Source of the DNA: Ostreococcus lucimarinus CCE9901
Lineage: Eukaryota > Chlorophyta > Mamiellophyceae > Mamiellales > Bathycoccaceae
Length of the DNA stretch: 64,000 nucleotides
Reading direction: 5' to 3'
NCBI RefSeq assembly: GCF_000092065.1
Contig: NC_009365.1
Coordinates: 310,001 to 374,000 of the forward strand
Part shown: in pieces, positions 53,201-60,307 of the stretch
How the letters are laid out: every line of letters starts with the position of its first letter
How positions within the stretch are numbered: position 1 is the stretch's first letter
Notes under the pieces: model-generated
What the model was told of the DNA's origin: nothing
Databases searched by the model: none
Seen by the model: only the letters and a program-made list of their open reading frames with translations
Translations under genes and position numbers: made by a program

Positions 53201-54258
53201 ATGAGCGCTTGCTCGTTCGGCACGTTCCAAACGATGAACGGGCCTTTGTACTCGGGCTTTGGCGTGTACTCGAAATCTTCTACGTCCTCGCTCACGATTT
53301 CACGGTTGATTATCAAATACCCTTGGCCGTCCAACATGTACGAAATCATAAACACCTGGTCGTGCTCGGCGTCTGGAAACTTTAACGGAAGCTTGGTGGT
53401 TTCGATATCGAACGCGCACACGCGAACTTCACCGCGATCTAACATTTGCTCTTGCAACGTCAGCGTCACCGCGCCGTGCTCGGCGCGCACGCTGTACCAT
53501 TTCCCGCATCGCACGTCGGTGTCGATCATGTATCTCATGTGATACGGCACGTCGTACTCGCGAATGTCAATCATCGCCTCTTCGTAATCCGTCAACGCCT
53601 TCTTCTTCGGCTTGATCCCCGCGTCCAGGCTTTCCTGGTGCGACAACGCTTCGTACGCCGCCGCCGCGGACGATTTCTTCTTATTCTTGGACACTATGGG
53701 CAAGATTTCTCTGCGCACGTCCATGAGCTCTTGCGTCGTCGCGAACGAAACCTTCAAATACGTCTGCTGCAATCCGCTCAGGTGATTCTTCAAATCCAAA
53801 TCCTCCTTATCCACCATCTCCACGTCCAGCACTTGTTCGCCGTATTTCCTCCTCAACAGCGCCTCCACCTCGTGCTCGCACCCAGTCTTCGTGGCGAGAT
53901 AGAAGTACGGCGCGTACTTGACCTGCGCCTTGAACGTCGACCCGTCCTGCGCCATAAAGTAACAATTCACCGCCGCGTACGCCTTCCCGCTCTCCTTATC
54001 CTCCACTTGCGTGCTGCTCGCATTTATCATCCACCCGATTCGATCCTCCCCGTCCACGTGCGTCCCGAATCCGAGCTCCTTCTGCAGCGCGTCCTCCTCC
54101 GCCGCGACTTGCGCCTTCGTTCGTCCATCCGCGCCCGCGCCGCCGCCGCCGCCGCGTCCACCGCCGCCGCCGCGCCATCGCGCGCCGCGCGCTTCTCCGT
54201 ACAGATTCGCCTTATTCCCCGTCGTTCCACTGAACGCGGGCTTTCGCGCGGGCGCCAT
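47287..54258 (-). CDS. POLE: DNA polymerase epsilon catalytic subunit
   Basis: 2323 residues in one exon, the expected size. It synthesises the leading strand. After a Gly-rich N-terminus comes the 3'-5' exonuclease (CAFDIETTKLPLKF with D and E, YNGDYFDFPF, YSVSDAVSTYYLY) and the B-family polymerase: YHLDVAAMYPNI, YGYVMRKGARWYS and the catalytic ELDTDGIWC. The P-domain Fe-S Cys residues are visible (NEDVCAACDYNRPGKGC, KASICMREN). The second half is the inactive polymerase-like region typical of Pol epsilon, then the C-terminal zinc modules. CysA has ICSACSDCRDLDLC and ACTARDDDHGPPC. CysB reads LKCARDGRIKV...RCACGG with only three of the four expected Cys. The CDS has no introns. Divergent from GatC. 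Confidence 0.95.
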   Translation of the reverse strand: MAPARKPAFSGTTGNKANLYGEARGARWRGGGGGRGGGGGAGADGRTKAQVAAEEDALQKELGFGTHVDGEDRIGWMINASSTQVEDKESGKAYAAVNCYFMAQDGSTFKAQVKYAPYFYLATKTGCEHEVEALLRRKYGEQVLDVEMVDKEDLDLKNHLSGLQQTYLKVSFATTQELMDVRREILPIVSKNKKKSSAAAAYEALSHQESLDAGIKPKKKALTDYEEAMIDIREYDVPYHMRYMIDTDVRCGKWYSVRAEHGAVTLTLQEQMLDRGEVRVCAFDIETTKLPLKFPDAEHDQVFMISYMLDGQGYLIINREIVSEDVEDFEYTPKPEYKGPFIVWNVPNEQALIRTWFDHMRETQPSIYVTYNGDYFDFPFIETRATKNGMDMYREIGFKCEQSGECRSNSALHLDCFAWVKRDSYLPAGSHGLKAVTKAKLKYDPVEVDPEDMLPYAQSHPQMMASYSVSDAVSTYYLYMKYVHPFIFALSTIIPLSPDEVLRKGSGTLCEALLMVEAYHGNIVCPNKQVSAGEKYYEGHLLNSETYIGGHVECLEAGVFRSDIPCDFKLNPEGYQRLLDNLDDDLDYALRVEGKGLGKDDCADYDEIRAQIAEKLEYLRDNPNLNMEPLIYHLDVAAMYPNIILTNRLQPAAIVNEDVCAACDYNRPGKGCLREMEWVWRGEHFASTSSEYAAIKAQLQVDKFAPSHPGGPQRTWAELPYEEQQEQKKQRLKLYTQKVYRKVMEKPVTATKKASICMRENPFYIDTVKAFRDRRYVYKGENKKWKNNLDEAKQSGNIIEIQKAANMVVLYDSLQLAHKCILNSFYGYVMRKGARWYSMEMAGVVTNTGAKIIQMAKQLVDDIGKPLELDTDGIWCCLPRAFPETFTFTLPNKNKGYKISYPCVVLNRMTALQNTNDQYQTLKVVDGKSSYEVSSEMSIEFEVDGPYKAMILPASKEEGVLIKKRYAVFNEDGSLEELKGFELKRRGELKLIKVFQAEVFDYFLKGETLEEVYKAVGNIGNRWFDMLKTQGRNFDDEELLEFISESSVMSKPAIDYGDRKSTSLTTAHRLSQFLGADLIKDKGLVCKYIISKKPLGAPTSARAIPVSIFNAETAVARAYLKEWTKDALPGADDEMPNMREMVDWEYYKTRLAGAIQKIISIPAALQGVENPCPDVKHPDWLHKRIREKNDKFSQRNLKTMFQTQFANGAPLAGKDLNILDIEDGGAKSTPTRPRVRTFRRDGDAPQTPDQRATPSGEAPKTPGSASASAAAPDRATDYDGWLKHYKSKWKTLRANIKRERVEDEKERAQIEREGGVMRRKRRSGAFGLESFVESREETIAHSTMHIIQVEQTQVPGIFAVWVLVNGTMQVIKVDVPRRLVIATRETDREGDLGLEGKRRITATLPRGFIAPHLYEINVQERNFASGLEIAALLADPSVIGVYEKNVPLIDRFIYNIGCVMAVKKSEQKRALDIGDESYGMNMFQMKATAEVSSYLPKLSHITFYFAGVSGDKGRGIYVLHNSRESKGTVIVHQPGKGVREVTPELWSSFMHSMSGDEQTDDEARAEAASKWNVLYARNMEQVGKHLNHAIGAYISASSGGTVLLVQAPPGAGVDPAQDTSSVREGLAGRLSALMPASGRLPIVFRPPNLSDSDLSTDAARGWQLDAAKIASARVVESAEWLKEHVEIASYAHIPVGNLKSDWWVHTADAFFARTLHDAEQVLWTGPGGEPDLGGGASAVSLSGLDDAYGASRMEVTAPGAYRSVCVELQVHHLAVCAISKSSILNDLEQGALLGFETGTKGTTRMGGHEAAGAFKTLNKLVDNWLRDATDHHNTYADQLLSQIHRWLFSPSSALRDPALKNLVELCMKKVFTLLLAELRKLQVEVVYADMRRIIIATGKHDLASASACVEGLKTALHQRELFSWLQLDRVKQWHSLLFRGPFDYAGISAVNLPGESQWHDSIAPHDSQLDPLATRNSEGALDMHWNIARFLPEAIQDHFHAIIGEFLLLPWKHDKEESDGPLHGRTPVKYRAMSDSDDSDEENSDSDVGAPVEKKPPPTPGFGHNARDLDRLEEDKVIWLEQQLESHFGPKLLRYAQDIQRVLGLAGPRSPPEHQFPSPPGANLSKKLRGTPALAFVRTVIAVLSLDARVEGPVSLLRRNALKMIQVAEFSPEAEFVEPCVSFTLRDVICSACSDCRDLDLCRDPDLAAGHWACTARDDDHGPPCGQPYDMQWIEGALVAEVNERVRKYQLQDLKCARDGRIKVGHLANRCACGGLYACSAKPGALGDDLRVFSNIADAHDFKILRDTVDWVQSNRNVATTRG

Positions 54259-54563
54259 CGCGATCGCGCGTCCGGCTGTCGCGCGCGTCGAATCAGATTC
54301 AAATCCAATCGATTCGAATCGCCCCTCGTTCGCGCGCCCGGCGTCGCGCGTCCGTCTCGCGTCCGTCGATCGACGCGCGCGTCGATCGCGGCGCGCGTCG
54401 CGTCGATTCGAGGCGCGGCGTCGACGCGTCGCGCTGTGCCGCGCGCGCGTCCGCGCGTTTTCGAGGATTTTGAATCCATGAACCCGCGCGACGGTTCAGG
54501 ACTCGTCGATGGGTGGGGGTCGACATCGCGTCGGCGCCCGTCGGCGGCACGACGACGCGCGCG
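54259..54563. other. Divergent intergenic region POLE/GatC
   Basis: 305 bp. An AT-richer segment near 54290-54320 (AATCAGATTCAAATCCAATC) probably holds POLE promoter elements. No exon, repeat or RNA gene recognised. Confidence 0.5.
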
Positions 54564-55106
54564 ATGCGACGCGCGCTCGCGGCGGCGACGCGCGACGCGA
54601 CGCGACGCGGTGCCGACGCGACGCGCGCGCGACGCGCGTCGGCGTCGCGAGCGCGCGACGGTGAAGGATTTTGGCGCCGCGCGGACGACGACGGCGGATT
54701 CCACGACGCGATGCCGCGCGCGCCGACGTGGTCGACGGCCGCGCTCGCGGGCGACGAGCGCGAGCGCGAGGACGACGACGCGCGCGACGACGAACTGGGA
54801 CGCGCGGCGGCGCTGGCGGTGACGGGAATGGGTGAGGGACGCGCGAGGGAGGCGTTCGCGAGGGACGTCGCGGGCGCGCTGCGGTTCGCGCGGGCGCTGG
54901 AGCGCGTGCGCGCGGACGGCGTGGAGAGAATGTGGACGACGGCGCACGGGGATGGGTTGAGGATGCGGTTCGACGGCGTCGCGCGGGTCGACGGGGAGGC
55001 GGGAGAGCGGGAGGCGGCGGCGGCGCCGCGCGAGCGGTTGTTGCGCGAGGCGAAGTACGCGCGAGGCGAATATTACGTCGCGCCGAGGAGTCGCGCGGTG
55101 GAGTAG
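54564..55106 (+). CDS. GATC: Glutamyl-tRNA(Gln) amidotransferase subunit C, organellar
   Basis: 180 residues from the ATG at 54564. A ~75-residue leader rich in Arg/Ala/Asp is followed by the small GatC domain: ARDVAGALRFARALERVRADGVERMWTT, and the C-terminal LREAKYARGEYYVAPR, matching the family's LxxA..R..GYFVVPRV end. GatC stabilises GatA/GatB, which convert misacylated Glu-tRNA(Gln) to Gln-tRNA(Gln) in plastids and mitochondria. The usual domain is ~95 residues, so the leader is import plus linker. A GTG at 54513 is in frame but ATG is preferred. Confidence 0.8.
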   Translation: MRRALAAATRDATRRGADATRARRASASRARDGEGFWRRADDDGGFHDAMPRAPTWSTAALAGDEREREDDDARDDELGRAAALAVTGMGEGRAREAFARDVAGALRFARALERVRADGVERMWTTAHGDGLRMRFDGVARVDGEAGEREAAAAPRERLLREAKYARGEYYVAPRSRAVE

Positions 55107-55195
55107 CGGATCGGTTATCGTAGTTCTAGAATGTAATTTATAGTTGATACAACAGCGACGCGACGCGGCTAGGGTGGACTAAAATCTAAAACGCG

Positions 55196-56673
55196 TCAAC
55201 TGATTTTCGCGGCGGCGGTTTGCGCCTTGCGACGAATCTCGCGCGCGGTGAAGTGGAACACGCCGCCGGATATCGTCAACAGCGCCGCGTTCACGCCCAG
55301 GGCGATGGGGATGCCGACTTCGTCCGCGAGCGCGCCGAGCGCGAGCGGGCCGAGGAGCAAACCGACGTCGCCGCACGTACGGTAAATCGCGAGCGCGCTG
55401 CCGCGAATGTTCTTGGGCGAAATATCCGCGGCGTACGCCGCGGGCGCGGTGCCCATCAAGCTTCCCGAGGCGGCCCAGAGAATAGACGCCGCGGTGAACG
55501 CCGTGGGATCGGTGGTGGTGCCCATGAGCGCGACCGACGCGGCCGAGGCGACGACGCACGGCGCGATGACGGCTTTGCGACCGACGGCGTCGGTGAGCGC
55601 GCTCGCCGGGCCGAGACCGAGCAACGACGTGACAGCCATGGCGGAAAACAGCGCGCCGAGCGATTCCGGCGTGAATCCAAAGTTTTGATACGCCAAGATG
55701 GGCAGCAGCGTCCCTCGACCGCCCGCGCCCGAGAAGAAGAGCGCCGCGTTCAAGCCGCACACGGCCCAGAAATCCATCGACTTGACGAGACGACCCATCG
55801 CCGCGTCTTGCGCCGTCGCGGGGTCCACCGCCGTCGTCGTCGCCGCGCCGTCGGGCGATTTCGTCTCCAACAGCTCGTACACCTGCCCGTCCCGATGCAC
55901 CACCGGTTTACCGAACTCATCCAACTCCAGGCACATCTTCGTGTCCTCGATCGGGTGCCCGTCGCAGTACCAGTGCTTGCTCGCCGCGAACTCCCTCTCG
56001 GGCTTTACCGACTCCGGTCGCGTCTCCTCGATCCTCGCGAACGAGTACACCGACGCGAACGAGCTCAGCGCCCCCACCGCGAGAAACGGCGATCGAATGC
56101 TCATCCCATCCGCCCCCGCGATGGCGCCTCCCAGCGCCGGTCCCGCCGCCGCGCCCGCCAGCACCGCCGCCTGATTCGCCCCCAGTATCCGCGCTCGCGT
56201 GTGCCGCGTCGACAGATCCGCCAGCATCGCCGTCGCGCCGCTCATGTACATCGAGCTCCCGATTCCCGCCACCGCCCGCGCGCACAGCAGCTCGCCCAGC
56301 CCCGTCGAGCAGTAGCTCCACGCCATGCCCGCCGTCGTCGCCGCCGGTCCCGCGATCATCAGCGGCCTGCGTCCGACCGCGTCGGCGTACCATCCGCACG
56401 GCAGGTTAAACAGCAACCTCCCCGCCGCGAACGCGGACATCGTCGCGCCGATCTCCGTCGCGTTCGCGCCGAATTCGCGCGCCAGCATCGGCAGCACCGG
56501 GCTCGCGCACGCGTGCCCGGACATGAGCGCCGCGCTCGTCAGGCACACCGACGCCACCGCGGCGTGGTCGCGCGCGAAGGCGTACGCGACGCCCGAGGGC
56601 GCGGACGCGTCGCGCGCGGACGCGGCGCGCGCGTCGGTGGATTCGCGCGAACCGGCGTCGTCCGCGCTCGGTC

Positions 56674-56728
<55 letters not shown>

Positions 56729-56809
56729 CGCGCGCGACGGCGCGGTGCGCGACGCCGCGGCGCGCGCGAGGACGCGCGCGCGACGACGCGCGAGGGCGAG
56801 CGACGCCAT
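55196..56809 (-). CDS. Major facilitator superfamily transporter, plastid-targeted
   Basis: 537 residues. The leader (~60 residues) includes a run of 16 Ser encoded by TCG/TCC repeats (56670-56730). Twelve transmembrane segments follow. MFS motif A-like NLPCGWYADAVGRRPLMI lies between TM2 and TM3, GSSMYMSGATAMLADLSTRHTRAR between TM4 and TM5, and a matching second-half motif ASALTDAVGRKAVI. A ~75-residue hydrophilic loop separates the halves. It resembles plant MFS proteins of the multidrug/tetracycline-like type near chloroplast members. Substrate is unknown. The serine run is slippage-prone. Convergent to GatC with 89 bp between stops. Confidence 0.82.
56671..56730. repeat. CGA-trinucleotide run (poly-Ser codons)
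   Basis: A run of GACGACGAC on the plus strand encodes 16 serines in the MFS leader on the minus strand. Also open in the other frames as Asp or Arg. Confidence 0.85.
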
Positions 56810-56914
56810 GTGCGGCGACGACGAGACGAGACGACGTAACACCTCAAACCGACAGATCGCGACGGCGCGAGACGCGACGGAGGGCGCGCGCGACGCGAAA
56901 ACGGAGCGCGCGCG

Positions 56915-57943
56915 ATGACGGAGACGATGCGCGCGGACGACGCGCGCGACGCGACGCGAACGGCGCGACGAAGCGCGAAAGAGGCGGATGAAGACGGCGC
57001 GGGGGAGAATCAAGAAAATCGAGAGCCGACGCGCGGGACGACGAACGACGCGCGAACGGTGCGGAAAGCGCCGCGATCGATGGTCGTGCGCGAGGACGCG
57101 TCGAGCGAGGAAGACGGCGCGGACGGCGCGGGAGGGATGGGGCGCGAGGAGGGGATGGTGGGGACGACGACGCGCGCGGACGCGAGCGGGACGACGGCGA
57201 GGACGGCGAAGGGCGAACGACGAGGGGTGGCGTTTTTTGATTTGGATCACACGATCATCGACGTGAACTCGTCGTGGTTGTGGGTGAAGAGCGAGATCAA
57301 TTCGGGACGGGTGGGGATGTCGTTGATCGGGACGGCGTTGTATTGGTTTTCGAGGTACGCGTTTGGGTACGGAGACGGCGCGGAGACGGCGGGGAGGGAC
57401 GCGGCGTCGATTTACAGGGGCGAAGACGAGCGGATGTTTCGGGAACGCATCACAGAGTTTTTTCGGATGGAGCTCGCGCATCGCACGCGCCCGGGGTTCA
57501 AAGCCGTGCTGGAGGCGCACAAGGCGAACGGCGAGCGATGCGTCATGTGCACGTCGACGTGGCAACATCCCGCCGCCATCGGGGCGGAGATTTACGGTTT
57601 GGAGACGGGCGAGGCGAACGTGGTGTCGAGCATCATGGGCGTGGACGAGGATGGTTTGATGGACGGCACGATTCAAGTCGTCGCGTACGGCGACGGCAAA
57701 TACGAGACGACGAAGAAGTGGTGCGAACTCAACGGCGTGGATTTGAAGGAGTGTTACTTTTACACCGATTCCATGTCCGACGTGAAGCTTTTAGAAAACG
57801 TGGGGTACCCGGTGTGCGTCAACGCAGACGCGCGCTTGAAGAAGCACGCCGCCGAAAGGGGGTGGCCCACCGTCGACTGGGGGATGTCGGATTCAGGTAT
57901 GAAAAAGCCGAGATACGGCGCGTGTCTCTCTTGTAGCGCGTAA
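56915..57943 (+). CDS. HAD-superfamily (subfamily IB) phosphatase/hydrolase
   Basis: 342 residues. The first ~105 are disordered and acidic/basic with phosphosite-like SSEED. The HAD core follows: motif I VAFFDLDHTIIDVNSS with the nucleophile Asp, motif II VMCTSTWQHPAAIG, and motif III/IV KYETTKKWC with CYFYTDSMSDVKLLENVGYPVCVNADARLKKHAAERGWPTVDW. The late Asn-Ala-Asp and HAAERGWP wording is that of HAD-IB phosphatases related to phosphoserine phosphatase and bacterial CicA-like proteins. Substrate unknown. The last residues CLSCSA are Cys-rich. The disordered N-terminus suggests a regulatory or targeting segment; start ATG at 56915, with a second Met four codons later. Confidence 0.85.
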   Translation: MTETMRADDARDATRTARRSAKEADEDGAGENQENREPTRGTTNDARTVRKAPRSMVVREDASSEEDGADGAGGMGREEGMVGTTTRADASGTTARTAKGERRGVAFFDLDHTIIDVNSSWLWVKSEINSGRVGMSLIGTALYWFSRYAFGYGDGAETAGRDAASIYRGEDERMFRERITEFFRMELAHRTRPGFKAVLEAHKANGERCVMCTSTWQHPAAIGAEIYGLETGEANVVSSIMGVDEDGLMDGTIQVVAYGDGKYETTKKWCELNGVDLKECYFYTDSMSDVKLLENVGYPVCVNADARLKKHAAERGWPTVDWGMSDSGMKKPRYGACLSCSA

Positions 57944-58026
57944 TCGTCGTCGACGTCAGACGCATTGCCTTTGCGTTGCTGTGATTTGTTGTAACACAAA
58001 TAATTTACACATAATTTCTTCTTCTA

Positions 58027-58728
58027 TCACCACAGCGCGTGCGAGCGCAAATTCCTCACCGTCGCGTACTTCTGCTCGTCGAGACTCGTCGTCGCGCCCG
58101 CCGCGGGTTGATTTTCGACAAAGGAGCCGTACTCGCTCGCCGGCGGTTCGTACCAATCGCGCATGTGCCTCGGTAATTCACTGCGTCCGTATTCAAAAAA
58201 CTCTCCTTCGTCGTCCTCGTCGTCGTCGAACTCCTCGAAAACCTCGCCCGCCGGCGCCTCCGGCATCGCGTACGCCGCCTCCGGCGACGCGTACGCCGCC
58301 TCCGGCGACGCCTCCCGTCTCGTCCTCCCCCCAGCCAACGACTTCAACCGCGCCACCTCCCGCGCGCTCAGCGCCTCGCCCCTTTGCTCTCTCGCTCTTC
58401 GTTTCAGCTCCATCACGTCGTCGTGCGCCAAATGTTCGCCCACCTCCAGCGCCGTCGCCGCCTCGTTCGCCAGCCGCGACCTCCCTTCGTCCGCCCCTCC
58501 CGCGCCCGCGTGCGCGAGCACGTCGTCCAGGTGCGACTCCAGGTGCGCGCACAGTCGTTTATTTCGCTTCGCCTCCGCGCCGGGCCTCGGCGCGGGCTCG
58601 ACGCCCGCGCGCACGCGCGCCCAGTACTCGAGCACGGCGTCGTCGTCCTCGCGCGCGCGGTCGCGACGCGCGAGCGCGCCGCGCGCGCTCGAGGCGCTGG
58701 CGGTGATGAAAGGCGCGGGATTGCGCAT
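58027..58728 (-). CDS. Acidic protein of unknown function with PEAAYA repeats
   Basis: 233 residues from an ATG at 58728 (the frame extends to 58767 only as GTG). It starts RNPAPFITASASS. Residues 40-120 are helical and charged (DDDAVLEYWARVRAG, NKRLCAHLESHLDDVLAHAG). Then SPEAAYASPEAAYAMPEAP, three imperfect 7-residue units, precede a very acidic FEEFDDDEDDEGEFFEYG and an end rich in Tyr and Glu (YEPPASEYGSFVENQP). No membrane segment, no catalytic motif, no family recognised. It could be a short nuclear or cytoskeletal linker. Codon usage matches neighbours. Convergent to the HAD gene with 83 bp between stops. Confidence 0.6.
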   Translation of the reverse strand: MRNPAPFITASASSARGALARRDRAREDDDAVLEYWARVRAGVEPAPRPGAEAKRNKRLCAHLESHLDDVLAHAGAGGADEGRSRLANEAATALEVGEHLAHDDVMELKRRAREQRGEALSAREVARLKSLAGGRTRREASPEAAYASPEAAYAMPEAPAGEVFEEFDDDEDDEGEFFEYGRSELPRHMRDWYEPPASEYGSFVENQPAAGATTSLDEQKYATVRNLRSHALW

Positions 58729-58945
58729 GTCGTCGAACGCGCGCGCCTCGAGGACGACCGCGAACACGAGGCGAAGAGTGCGGACGCGATCGAGACGACG
58801 CGACGTAACGGCTCAAATCCGAGCGCGCGCGGGACGCGAGCGCGCCTCGCGCGCGTCCGCCGCTCGACGCGAGACGCTCAAACGAGAAGGAAAAACTACG
58901 CGACCGCTCGATCACAACTCGCAAAAATAAAAATAAACGCCTCGC

Positions 58946-59506
58946 TCACGCCGGAGGCGCGTCGACGCCCGCGCGGCGCAGCGCGTCCGCCATCGCGTCG
59001 GCGCGCGCGCGCGCGCGCCGAGCCTCCGCGAGCTCGATCCTCGCCCGCGCCTGCGACCGCGCGAGCGCGCGTCGCGCGCCCTCTAAAGTGGATTCATCGT
59101 CGTCGGCTTCCGAAGCGCTCGCGTCGAGCGCCTCCCGCGACGCGTCCGTCGTCGCGCTCGCGTCGTCCGTCGCCGGCGCGTCCGGCGGCGGCGTCCCGGA
59201 GCGCGCGCACGCCTCCGCCAGCGTCCGAGCGCGCGCGAGTTCCCGCTCGAGACTCGCGCGAATTTCCGCGGCGATCTCTCGCGATCGCGTCAACTTCGCC
59301 CGCGTCTCGTCCGCCTGTCGGTTCGCCGTCGGTTCGCCGCGCCGTCAGTCGCCGACCGTCGCGTCGTCGCGTCGGCGTTCGCGCGCGCGCATCGCGTCGC
59401 GCGCGCGTCGCGAAGCCGTCGCGCGCACCGTCATGGACTCGAACGCGCGCGCGTCGCCCGCGGCCGCCGCTTTCAAGCGCGCGATCGTCGCGCGCGCGTC
59501 GCCCAT
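58946..59506 (-). CDS. Small coiled-coil protein of unknown function, two exons
   Basis: Exons 59506-59429 and 59314-58946 give 148 residues starting MGDARATIARLKAAAAGDARAFESMT. The body is heptad-like: ADETRAKLTRSREIAAEI, LERELARARTLAEACARS, then an acidic Ser/Asp/Thr linker and a second helix rich in Arg/Ala/Glu (RARIELAEARRARARADAM). No family recognised; a structural or complex-subunit role is possible. Exon 2 alone has no ATG at its start. The intron has a GTGCGC donor, ACTGAC and CAG. A different donor at 59356 would make a 42-nt intron and 172 residues; it has a poorer GTCGGC. Confidence 0.5.
59315..59428 (-). other. Proposed intron of the coiled-coil gene (114 nt)
   Basis: On the minus strand, donor GTGCGC at 59428, ACTGAC with the A 31 nt from the CAG acceptor, phase 0. 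It follows the same rule as the other introns here. Confidence 0.55.
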
Positions 59507-59631
59507 CGCGCCGCCGTCTGTCGGCGGCGTGGCGCTCGACACCCGGGAGTGAAAATTTGAAATTCGTCGCGAGCTGTCGCGCGGGAACTCGCGACGTCGG
59601 AACGCGACGCGCGCGCGCGAGCGAGCGAGCG

Positions 59632-60138
59632 ATGCGGACGACCGCGCGCGCGATGCGCGTCGCGACGGTGCGCGTCGCGACGACCCGACCGTCGCGCGCG
59701 CGCGCGATCCCGAAGTCGCGAACGCGCGCGCACCGACGAACGACGACGCGCGCGACGGGCGACGAGACGACGTACGACGACGCGCATCGCGTGCGCGTGA
59801 CGGCGTCGCACGACGAGACGGTGTTCGTGTACGAGTTCGACGCCGAACCGACGGCGACGGTGGACGAGGCGACGGCGCGCGACGCGACGGAGGATTGGAC
59901 GACGACGACGCGCGCCGTCGTCGAGGAGACGACGCGCGCGGTCGAGGAGACGGTCGCGGAGACGGTCGAGGAGACGATCGAGGCCGTCGTCGAGGCGGGG
60001 CGCAAGCCGGTGAGTAAGATGAAGAAGGCGGAGCTCGTGGCGTTGGCGGAGTCGCTCGGCGTCGACGCGACGGGCACCGTCGCCGCGCTTCGAGGTCGGC
60101 TCGGACCAGCCGTTCGCGGTCGCGCCGTCGCGAAGTGA
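59632..60138 (+). CDS. Small SAP-like protein, probably organellar
   Basis: 168 residues. The first ~45 are Arg/Thr/Ala-rich with no acids (MRTTARAMRVATVRVATTRPSRAR), a good plastid or mitochondrial leader. The centre has TVFVYEFDAEP followed by an acidic helix repeating VEET (VVEETTRAVEETVAETVEET). The end, KMKKAELVALAESLGVDATGTVAALRGRLG, resembles a SAP or Rho-N-like helix-extended-helix of the kind that binds nucleic acid (KxxELxxLAxxLG..xTGxxxxLxxRL). The DNA-binding call is by pattern only. An organelle nucleoid or RNA role is possible. Divergent from the coiled-coil gene, 125 bp between starts. Confidence 0.6.
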   Translation: MRTTARAMRVATVRVATTRPSRARAIPKSRTRAHRRTTTRATGDETTYDDAHRVRVTASHDETVFVYEFDAEPTATVDEATARDATEDWTTTTRAVVEETTRAVEETVAETVEETIEAVVEAGRKPVSKMKKAELVALAESLGVDATGTVAALRGRLGPAVRGRAVAK

Positions 60139-60307
60139 TTCGCGATCGTTTTGTTTTCAAGCCTTAATTTTCACGCGCGATTAGCGACGATGTAACGCGC
60201 GCTCGATCGACGCCGCTCGCCTCTCGTCGTCGCGCGTTCGATTTCGCCAGCTGACAAACGCAAGATCAGCGCGCGCGCCGCACATCAGCGCGCGCGCGCC
60301 GCGCGCC

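Noticed and set aside
47320-53400. Numerous plus-strand frames of 100-550 codons opposite DNA polymerase epsilon
   Set aside because: All lie antisense to a continuous, fully recognisable polymerase; their translations lack domains and reflect codon bias.
56671-56730. Poly-Asp coding on the plus strand
   Set aside because: The run belongs to the serine-rich leader of the MFS gene on the minus strand; the plus frame has no supporting features.
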